32,869 nucleotides of DNA from contig JAJZJU010000017.1 of NCBI GenBank assembly GCA_021809895.1, positions 1 to 32,869 on the forward strand, given 5' to 3'. Under the pieces are notes generated by a model. That model was given only the letters and a program-made list of their open reading frames with translations, made no database searches and was not told the DNA's origin. This document shows, one piece after another, positions 7,944 to 15,519 of the stretch. The position numbers and the translations under genes were made by a program. The first letter of the stretch is position 1, and each line of letters begins with the position of its first letter. Origin of the DNA: a bacterium. Its GTDB lineage: Bacteria > Chloroflexota > Dormibacteria > Aeolococcales > Bog-877.

Positions 7944-8861
7944 TCAGCTGGCCGCCTTGAAGAGTTGATAGCGCTCGCGCAGGAACTCGGCCCGGGGCCG
8001 GTCTGCCTCGGCCCGCGGCACCACCATAAGCAACCTGCCGTGGAGGTCCTGCAACCCGTGTCGCAGCATGGGCCCGTCGATCTCATCAAGGACATCGTGC
8101 CGAATCTCGAGGACGGAGTCCGGGCGGATCCCCACGATGTTGCGATCGAAGGCGGCGTGATGGAGCTTGCACAGGGCAAGCCCGTTGGCTGTGATCGGCT
8201 CACCTGAGGGGTGACCGTCAGGCAGGATGTGGGCGGCATCCAAGAGGTCCGCATGGTGGAGACGACACATCGCACATGACTCTCGATAGGCACGAAGGAC
8301 TCGATGGCGGAAGGCGACCTGATGAAGCCGCTGGCGGGCCAGGCGAGTCACGTACGCCCGCCGCGCCACATCGGGTAATTCGTAGGCAGGGTCAACATCG
8401 CTGGCCAAGGGGTCATCCACCGCCACGGTGAACGTAAGTCTTAGAGGGTCATCCCCAACAATGAAGACCGGCCATTCGGGGAGGTACTGCCCAGGTTCGA
8501 CGCCGTGGAAGTAGATGAGCGGCAGCTGGAGCCGCATAATCTCGCGGAGGCCGCGATTGTCGCGATGGTCGGGGTCAGATCCCCGGTATCTGTATTGCAG
8601 CAGACCGTCTCCGCCGAGTTCGTCCTGATATGGCCTGGCCTTGCCGGCAACCATAGGTACGGAGGTGATACTCAGTGGGAGTTCGAGCACTGCCGGCTTG
8701 AAGATCCCCTGGGGGCCCATCAGCGGGACGCGGCGGCCCTCATAAGAGAAGCCCGCACTGAGCTCGGTCGAGGGCAGAACCTCGCCGTAGCGGAGCGTGA
8801 GCCGCCCAAGAAACTCGAAGGCAGCTGCGCGGATCCGGCTATCGGTCGAATCTCCAGCCAT
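7944..8861 (-). CDS. HNH endonuclease (predicted restriction endonuclease, COG3440-like) with N-terminal putative modified-base/PUA-like domain
   Basis: C-terminal RAYRESCAMCRLHHADLLDAAHILPDGHPSGEPITANGLALCKLHHAAFDRNIVGI is an HNH signature; N-terminal GIFKPAVLELPLSITSVP...YRYRGSDPDHRDNRGLREIMRLQLPLIYFHGVEPGQYLPEWPVFIVGDDP. Confidence 0.82.
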   Translation of the reverse strand: MAGDSTDSRIRAAAFEFLGRLTLRYGEVLPSTELSAGFSYEGRRVPLMGPQGIFKPAVLELPLSITSVPMVAGKARPYQDELGGDGLLQYRYRGSDPDHRDNRGLREIMRLQLPLIYFHGVEPGQYLPEWPVFIVGDDPLRLTFTVAVDDPLASDVDPAYELPDVARRAYVTRLARQRLHQVAFRHRVLRAYRESCAMCRLHHADLLDAAHILPDGHPSGEPITANGLALCKLHHAAFDRNIVGIRPDSVLEIRHDVLDEIDGPMLRHGLQDLHGRLLMVVPRAEADRPRAEFLRERYQLFKAAS

Positions 8862-9080
8862 GGTGGAGATTCTGCACCTGCGTCAATCACCAGTGCCAGG
8901 CTGGACCCAGCTGCGGATGGACGATCTCTCCGGTCTCTGGCCTCGCCGGGATTTACCGGGACGGCTCGGCGACACAGCAATAGCCGACGCGCCAACGCTC
9001 AGCGCGCCAGCATCGCTCCCAGGCCACCTATCTGGCAGCCGCCACGCCGAGCCATCCCCGCGGATCGCGGAGGACGTGAA

Positions 9081-9114
9081 GATCCCCGGGCTGGACCCGA
9101 AGCGACCGGGGATC
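9081..9114. terminator. inverted repeat GATCCCCGG...CCGGGGATC downstream of SHMT-like gene
   Basis: 9-bp perfect arms, no U-tract. Confidence 0.35.
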
Positions 9115-9152
9115 CGCTTTGCCGCTCGAGTCGCAAGGCAGTCAATTGGCCG

Positions 9153-10505
9153 TCAGTCGAAACAGTACTGCAGGCGCGGAAACGCGGCACGCAGCGCCCG
9201 CGCCCGATCCGCCAGCCCCTCCGGGGCCCGCCGCTCCACCAGGACCGCAGCGATGACATCGGCAATCTCCATCATCTCGGCACGACCCATCCCGTAGCGG
9301 GTTACCTCGGTGGTTCCAATACGCAGCCCCGAGGGACGTTCCCAGTTCTCGCGGCGATCCCAGGGAAGCAGGTTCTTGTTGGTGATCACGTTGGCCCGGG
9401 CCAGAAGTTGAGCGGACTCCAGCCCGCCGCCCAGGGTAGAGACGTCGGCGATCACCTGGTGCGTGTCGGTGTAGCCTCGGTGTCCGCCGAGAACGGGCAC
9501 TCCGCACGCCTCCAGCGCCGCCGCCAAGGCCCTCGCGTTAGCCACGATCTCTGCCATCAGCGGCCGGCCGAAGGCCAGCAGCTCGCAGGCCGCCGCAGCC
9601 AGCGCCGCCACTCGATTCACCTGGTGGGTCGCCGCCAGGGTCGGAAACACCGCCTCGGCCAGGGGCCCGGTCAACCGGTCATCGTTCCACACCATGACCC
9701 CGCTCTGCGGCCCGCAGAAGGTCTTCCCCCCCGACCCCGTCACCACCGCCGCTCCCTCCTTGAGAGGGTCCTGGAACTGGCCGCCGGCGATCAGCCCCAA
9801 CTGGTGCGCGCCGTCGAAAAACACCCTCCCACCCCACTCACCCACCACTGTCGCCATCTCAGAGACCGGATATGGGAAGAGCGTCATCGAAGCGCCCAGC
9901 GCGACCAAGACCGGGCGTTCGCGACGGGCGACCTCGGCGAAGGACTCCAGATCGACCGACAGATCCTCGGGGTCGACTGGGATGTCGACTATGCGCAGCC
10001 CGCGCACCCCAGCCGGGCCATCCGACCGGTTGCTGGAGTGGCCGCCAACCGGCTGGGCCAGGCTCATGATCGTCTCGCCAGGCCGGGCCAGGGCCGTATA
10101 GACCGCCAGGTTGCCGATCATGGATGCGCAGAGGCGGTGCTCGGCGTAGTCGCAGTCGAACAGTCGCTTCAGCAATTCCATGCAAAGCGACTCCACCTCG
10201 TCGATGTGGCGAGTCCCGGCGAACCAGCGGTTGACCGGGCCGATATGCCCCTCAGCAGCCCGGGTGCCAATCTCCGAGCCGAGCAGCGCTCTCACCGTAG
10301 AGCTCGTCGGTGCCTCGGGAGCCAGCAGGTTCAGGCACTGCTCCCCCCTCCAGAGCTCGTTGCGCCGGACAGCGGCGACCACCTCCGCCTGCATGGCGGC
10401 GGGGTTGGAGCACCTCTCGATCACGGACCGCGCCGCTCGCAGGACCTCCCGATCATGCACCTCCACCCGTCCCTCATAATCGCTGCGGTCGCCTGTCTCA
10501 GTCAC
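9153..10505 (-). CDS. SHMT-like PLP-dependent enzyme (divergent glycine hydroxymethyltransferase paralogue)
   Basis: ...GEWGGRVFFDGAHQLGLIAGGQFQDPLKEGAAVVTGSGGKTFCGPQSGVMVWND...; whole-length fold_type I/SHMT organisation but altered PLP-lysine motif. Start placed at GTG 10505 because the upstream extension overlaps a dispersed non-coding repeat. Confidence 0.8.
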   Translation of the reverse strand: MTETGDRSDYEGRVEVHDREVLRAARSVIERCSNPAAMQAEVVAAVRRNELWRGEQCLNLLAPEAPTSSTVRALLGSEIGTRAAEGHIGPVNRWFAGTRHIDEVESLCMELLKRLFDCDYAEHRLCASMIGNLAVYTALARPGETIMSLAQPVGGHSSNRSDGPAGVRGLRIVDIPVDPEDLSVDLESFAEVARRERPVLVALGASMTLFPYPVSEMATVVGEWGGRVFFDGAHQLGLIAGGQFQDPLKEGAAVVTGSGGKTFCGPQSGVMVWNDDRLTGPLAEAVFPTLAATHQVNRVAALAAAACELLAFGRPLMAEIVANARALAAALEACGVPVLGGHRGYTDTHQVIADVSTLGGGLESAQLLARANVITNKNLLPWDRRENWERPSGLRIGTTEVTRYGMGRAEMMEIADVIAAVLVERRAPEGLADRARALRAAFPRLQYCFD

Positions 10506-10525
10506 GCTGCACCTCCACGAGCCCA

Positions 10526-10695
10526 GGAAACACCACCTCTCTCCGCCCGGTCCGGCCAACCAACACCGAATGGCTCACCGTGCCACCGCGTCCGGCGGCG
10601 CCAGCCGTCTTCGGGCCGAGGACCATTGTGCCGCCCCTGATCTCATGGGTCCAGGAAGTCGGTGCCGACTCACCAGCGCGCCAATCACATCTGGA
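10526..10695. repeat. dispersed non-coding repeat R2, copy 1 (degenerate)
   Basis: gaaacaccacctctctccgcccggtccggcc...cctgatctcatgggtccaggaag...gcgcgccaatcacatctgg matches 25075-25240 in the same order. Confidence 0.5.
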
Positions 10696-11413
10696 TCAGG
10701 CGCATGGGCGCGCCGACACCATCCCCTGCCCGCGTCCGAGATCCTGAGGCAGATCAGAGCCAGCCACCGCAAGCAGGCGTGCCCAGCCTTGGAAGTGACA
10801 CCCCTTCACCGCCCTGGAGCGGCCCGCTCGCCATCCCCAGGGGAACCTCCGCCAGTCCCGGCAGAGGGTGCTGGGTGCGCGCTGGGCGGCAGTTCGCGGC
10901 CCGGTGCCGAACTCTTCGCATGGACTTGACCGGCGCCAGCCGCAAGTAGTCGGGGACAGGCGCCGAAGATGCTCCTGACGCTGCCCATTTGCCGCCATCG
11001 CGCGTGCGGGGCTGCTGGCCATCCCCGCATTCCAGCGAGATCGCCCTCCAGATCACCGGCGCCGTGCCGGCGACAAGGGCACCACGGGCAAGAGAGCATG
11101 GGCCGACTGCGGGCCCCTCACCCACCGGAGCAGAGGCAGCCACGCTCGAAGTCGAACGGCGTAGCGGCTGCACTCCTCCACAGTTCGCCAGCCTGCGCGC
11201 TGAACTCAGGGTCGATCACGTGGCCCACCACCCTGGTCATCACCAACTGGTTGGCGTAGGCCGCCGGCAGAGGTACATTTGGGCTATGGGAACCGAGATA
11301 GCAACCGATCCAGCAGGCGAATCAGGATCAGCAACGGCGCCGACCATGGCCGCGGTCGATGCCCCGCCCATGCTTCCTGCGGGGCTGCCGCACCCGGTCG
11401 GTCCCCGGCTCAT

Positions 11414-11438
11414 GGTCGAAAAGGGGCCCTTCTCGACC
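11414..11438. promoter_or_regulatory. 25-bp near-perfect palindrome GGTCGAAAAGGGGCCCTTCTCGACC
   Basis: 12-bp arms with 11/12 complementarity around a single centre base. Confidence 0.5.
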
Positions 11439-11623
11439 AAGACGGTGGCGGTTTACCCAGGCGGCACGCAAGCCCATGAGGCCGGCCCCAGCGACTGAGC
11501 GCTGAGCCGGGCGGCCAGGCCAGCCTTGGTCGAGGCCAGGCAAGCGATCGGTTCCAGACCCGCCACCGCCCCAACTTTCTTGGTGGCGCTGGTGGGATAG
11601 AAGTCGGGAGCCGGCCGGCACCA

Positions 11624-12170
11624 CGACCAGCCTCAGCACCTACGAGTCCCGATTCCGCTCGGCCCTGCCCTCATACGCCAGCTATCTTGAAAACCCGGCC
11701 TCGTACGAACCCCGGGGACGCAGGAATACCTCACGCGGGGATCGGACACGGCCAAAGGGCAACGGGATGGAAGAGACAGAGACTGGTCCTGAAGAGGCCG
11801 CTGGGCCATCCCCTGACCCGCCCGCCGCTGCTGCCAGATTGGTCGTGTATCCGTTCCCGGTGCGACAGGACCTGTTCGCCGAGCTCAAGTTGCTGGCTGA
11901 CCCCTCCTTTGAGGAGGCGCGCCGACTGGGTCGGTTCCTGGAGGCCGTCGCCCTGACCGACGCCGCAAGTAGTGGCGAGTAGCTCCTCCAGCCAACACTC
12001 CCGTCAGGCCCGAAGGCAGTGGCCCTTCTACCGCACGGCCAGCGGAAACGAGCCGATCCGGGACTTCCTCTGGGACCGGCACATGCCCGACGAGGATGCG
12101 GCCGCAATCACCTCGGTCATGACCGAGGTACGCCATGCGGGCCGAGGACATCCCGGCGTCAACCACCTTT
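11624..12170 (+). pseudogene. degenerate second copy of integrase-N-like C-terminus + HigB N-terminus (paralogue of 2946-3490)
   Basis: accagcctcagcacctacgagtcccgattccgctcggcc...LVVYPFPVRQDLFAELKLLADPSFEEARRLGRFLEAVALTDAASSGE, then QWPFYRTASGNEPIRDFLWDRHMPDEDAAAITSVMTEVRHAGRGHPGVNHL, ending abruptly. Confidence 0.88.
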
Positions 12171-12232
12171 TGAACGGCCCTGCCGCCCTGGCTCGACGGC
12201 GGGGACGGCAGGCCCGAGGTAGCCCCAACCAA

Positions 12233-12814
12233 TCAAAGCAGGCGGCGGACCTCGTCGACAAACATCGGCACGCTGGCGCGCCGCAGACGGTTGAGCAGAT
12301 CGTCAACCGAGAGGGCGGGATTGCGAGTGTCGCCAGCCTGCTCTTGGATCACGTTGACAACCACCTGCGGCGCCAGGTCCAACTGATCCAGCAAGAAGGC
12401 GTCCGCATCACTCACCTCGATGTCAAACTCCGCGACCGCGGTGGCCGGGAAATCTTCCCGGTTGTTGGTGACAATGATGCCGGCTGAGCCGCGGATCGCA
12501 GATGCGAGCACATGCCGATCATCTGGATCGGGCAGGACCAGGCCGGGCTCAAACCGCTCCCAACCCACCACCAGGGCGTCCTCAAAGGCGGCCGCCATGG
12601 CAGCGAATCTGTCCAGGAATTGCTCGGAAGGTATTTCTGGGTGCACCACCTGCAAGGCCGCCACCGCCTCGTCCACGATCCGCTGCGACCACAGGGGGCG
12701 ATAGAGGTTGCACTCGGCGATACGCAGCAGAGTATCGGCCAGCGAGATCGGGACCAGAACACAAGCATCGAGAAGGGCCGCGTATGGCGCGGTGCTCAAG
12801 TTAGGTTCGGGCAC
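12233..12814 (-). CDS. PIN-domain toxin (PIN_3-like)
   Basis: VPEPNLSTAPYAALLDACVLVPISLADTLLRIAECNLYRPLWSQRIVDEAVAAL...LPDPDDRHVLASAIRGSAGIIVTNNREDFPATAVAEFDIEVSDADAFLLDQLD; GTG start overlaps the antitoxin stop. Confidence 0.82.
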   Translation of the reverse strand: MPEPNLSTAPYAALLDACVLVPISLADTLLRIAECNLYRPLWSQRIVDEAVAALQVVHPEIPSEQFLDRFAAMAAAFEDALVVGWERFEPGLVLPDPDDRHVLASAIRGSAGIIVTNNREDFPATAVAEFDIEVSDADAFLLDQLDLAPQVVVNVIQEQAGDTRNPALSVDDLLNRLRRASVPMFVDEVRRLL

Positions 12815-13313
12815 GGCCTGACAACTTACGGCGGGCCTCTTGCAGGGCGGCCTCGTAGTCCTCGGCCGACCTCTCGTACAAACCGAGCTCGCTCGCCTCG
12901 GTGGTGAGGCGCCCGAGCGCATCCTTGCGATCTGAGCGCCGGCTCGACTGATAGGACAGAAGGTCCAGAAGGCCCACGCGCCGATGCCGCCCGGGTCGGT
13001 CGAAGGGGATCTCGCCGGCTTCCAGAAGCTTCACCAGGGTAGGCCTGCTGATACCGAGAAAGTTGGCCGCCTGCTGGGTGGTGAGTCGCTGGGTAGTCGG
13101 TGCCAGACTGATCGCCTTGCCGCCGCGCATGGCATCCACCACCTGAACCAGCACTTGGTAGACCTCGGGGGGCAGCAGCACCCGCTCCCCGTTGGGGCCG
13201 ACCAGACGGGCTGGCTCGCCGTGGGTCTCCACGAAACGCGCCAGCTGACCCAGGGACTGGAGATCCTGGGGCGGAAAGATTACGTCGCGCCGGACGGTCG
13301 TGTCGGTGGTCAT
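12801..13313 (-). CDS. helix-turn-helix (excisionase-type) antitoxin partner
   Basis: ...APTTQRLTTQQAANFLGISRPTLVKLLEAGEIPFDRPGRHRRVGLLDLLSYQSSRR: excisionase/MerR-like HTH; Shine-Dalgarno AGGAGGA before ATG at 13313. Confidence 0.85.
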   Translation of the reverse strand: MTTDTTVRRDVIFPPQDLQSLGQLARFVETHGEPARLVGPNGERVLLPPEVYQVLVQVVDAMRGGKAISLAPTTQRLTTQQAANFLGISRPTLVKLLEAGEIPFDRPGRHRRVGLLDLLSYQSSRRSDRKDALGRLTTEASELGLYERSAEDYEAALQEARRKLSGRART

Positions 13314-13365
13314 CTCCCAGTCCTCCTGCAAGCCTGGTGGCTCTTCCACTGCCAGGTTAGCAGGG

Positions 13366-13392
13366 TATCGCAATAATCGCAAATATCGCAAT
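13366..13392. promoter_or_regulatory. three 9-bp tandem direct repeats TATCGCAAT/AATCGCAAA/TATCGCAAT upstream of HTH-PIN operon
   Basis: Read directly; the 9-bp spacing places all copies in register. Confidence 0.65.
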
Positions 13393-13624
13393 CGGCGAAA
13401 GCTAGGTCCGGTCGAGCGTGCACCGACCACCCTAATCTCGCTGATCTCGCCCGTCGGCCTCGGCTGAAACCACGGGCCACCGTCCGATGTAGGTATCTCG
13501 CGCAAGATGTCAGCAAGCGCGGAACGAGGGAACGAACCGGACCCGCCGGTCCGGGCAGCAGGAGGATCATCGGCCAACGGCCGATGGTGCTACACCGTCA
13601 TACGAGGTCGGACAGAGCCTCACA

Positions 13625-14009
13625 TTCCGTACCCGGCCGAACGTCCTGGAACAGCTCCAAGAGCAGGCCAAGCACGTTCACCTGCCCAAGATTGTCCTGG
13701 CCGAGCGCTACGTCTAGGAGGGACTGGCGGTGGACCAATTCCCGGGATGTGTTCCGGGGCGGCGCTCTGGGACGCCGGCCCGGCCTCAGCTGCGGACCCG
13801 ATGTGTGGGAGGTAGTAGAGATCTTCCGGGCCGAGTCCCGAGACCTTGCCGCGACCGCCCAGAAGCGGGGGCGCCCCCAAGCCGATCCTCGTGACCGGGT
13901 GCCGGCCAGGTTGCACATACAGATGGCCAAGCTCGAGCCGGAACTGGACCCGGCCAAGAAGTTGATCGAGATCCAGTCAGAACTTGCCGCGGCCTTGGGG
14001 GCTCGTTAG
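13625..14009 (+). pseudogene. decayed RHH-type antitoxin gene (in-frame amber + frameshift)
   Basis: Frame 1: FRTRPNVLEQLQEQAKHVHLPKIVLAERYV*EGLAVDQFPG; continues in another frame: VFRGGALGRRPGLSCGPDVWEVVEIFRAE. Confidence 0.6.
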
Positions 14010-14289
14010 CGAGAGCGCGGAGAGTGGGCAGCCATGATGGTCTACAGCACCGCCACGGAGTTGGCGCCGCTTGGTGGGCACCGAGGGAGCGCGCCAGGCG
14101 GTGGGCCGAGCCCGAGCCACCTAATGCCGCCGCACCCGGCCTCCTGATCCCAGGCCCCTGGGAAACCCGCCGCCTGTCGGCGTGAGAGCTGGCGCCAGGT
14201 GGTAACGAGGCGACGTGGCTCCGGGTCTGGGGCCTCAGGACGACCCTGGACCACACTCCCCTTCCGGGAGGCGGCTCCCCGGCCCCTGG

Positions 14290-14647
14290 TCACAACCCCG
14301 GTGGTGGCAGCTCGCTTGGGGAGGCGATCTGCGGGATCCGCGGATCGACCACCACTGTCCCGACATCATCGAAGTCGCGCACATTGCGGGTCGCCATCGC
14401 GGCGCCCCGGGCCCGGCCGGTCGCAGCGATCTGACCGTCGGCGATGCCCATCGGACGGCCGGTGCAGGAGCGACCGGCCACGATCTCCGCGTGGTGCGAG
14501 GCCGCGGTGCTGTCAAAGGCGATCACCTGTCCCCCCAGCTCATCGTTGATGATCGCTCGGATGCCCTCGGCGAGCCGGGACCTACGGGCACCATCGGGCA
14601 GTCTGGCGCGCCAGTTCCGAGATGACATTGGTGTCCAGGATGATCAT
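14290..14647 (-). pseudogene. VapC/FitB-like PIN toxin copy 1, frameshifted by 95-bp deletion
   Basis: Near-identical to 19766-20218 but lacks the segment equivalent to ~20079-20173, at a CTGGCG direct repeat. Confidence 0.85.
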
Positions 14648-14886
14648 TTTTCGAAATCAGCCGCGCGCGTCAGCTCGGTCCGGGGCGGGAACCTGATCTC
14701 GTCCAGGCCCAGACCGACCAGACGCTGGTGGATTCGACTGCCGACACCACGCGGCCGCGCCGACGCCAGCGACCCACGCAGGATTTCACGAGCCTCGGCC
14801 TCCATCGAGCGTCCGTGCTGCGCCGCTCTGATCGGAAGCCGCTCCTTGGTGTCGTCGACGAGCTTGCGTACGGTTAGGGTCGACAT
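14644..14886 (-). CDS. VapB/FitA-like RHH antitoxin copy 1
   Basis: MSTLTVRKLVDDTKERLPIRAAQHGRSMEAEAREILRGSLASARPRGVGSRIHQRLVGLGLDEIRFPPRTELTRAADFEK; Shine-Dalgarno AGGAGG. Confidence 0.85.
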   Translation of the reverse strand: MSTLTVRKLVDDTKERLPIRAAQHGRSMEAEAREILRGSLASARPRGVGSRIHQRLVGLGLDEIRFPPRTELTRAADFEK

Positions 14887-14973
14887 CGATCGCCTCCTGG
14901 AACTGACGGCAGCGCTGTCACTGCTAGCATCGCAGGAAGTTTCCTCTACGGCTCTTCCCCCGGGAAGGCCGGG

Positions 14974-15106
14974 GCATGGAGGGTGGCAGGGACCGTTCCT
15001 CCACACTGAGCGTAACCAAGGACCGCGTTGCAGGTCGCCGCGAGGTTCCCGCTGGACCGGTTGGGTCCTCTGCCGCGGGTGCGGCTGCCCTCTGGCGGTG
15101 TGGGGT
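14974..15106. repeat. repeat R1 copy 2 (133 bp, internal 28-bp deletion)
   Basis: Aligned by eye to 5534-5694 and 20552-20712; lacks one unit of the GGTCGCCCCGA direct repeat plus spacer. Confidence 0.9.
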
Positions 15107-15148
15107 TGGCGTTCGCTCGTGGGCGAGGCGGCCTGCCGACCCCGACCT

Positions 15149-15176
15149 CGCCAGCCCCTGCCAATTGGGGTTGGCG
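15149..15176. repeat. GC-rich hairpin CGCCAGCCCC/GGGGTTGGCG (hairpin family member D)
   Basis: 10-bp stem with one G-U; paralogous to 5729-5760. Confidence 0.5.
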
Positions 15177-15519
15177 GGTGGGTGGCGGAGGGCGGCGGTC
15201 TCCAACACGCTCCACTGAATAGTCACGGCCCCCACGGGTCCCCCCTCCCCAGGGACCGCCGCCCTCCCAATCCCCGGAGCCGGCCAAGGAAAGGGCGACG
15301 GTGCTGCCGGGGGCTGAGCCGGCCACTGTCGGCCGCTCTCACCCGCCCGACCACCTGCGGGAGCACTCGAATTAGAAGGAGGGTGCCTTAGCCCTCGCCC
15401 ACAGCTCGCCCGCCAGCAAGGAGAGATTCGGCCCCGGTGCTGGCCGAGCCCCGGGGCCCTTTGGCACGCTCCATGGCCCGGGAACTAAGGTCGGCGTCAC
15501 TTTCCGAGCTCATCCCCGG

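Noticed and set aside
8505-10640. 711-aa plus-strand ORF
   Set aside because: Antisense to the well-supported HNH and SHMT-like genes; a GC-codon mirror ORF with Arg/Pro/Gly-rich low-complexity translation.
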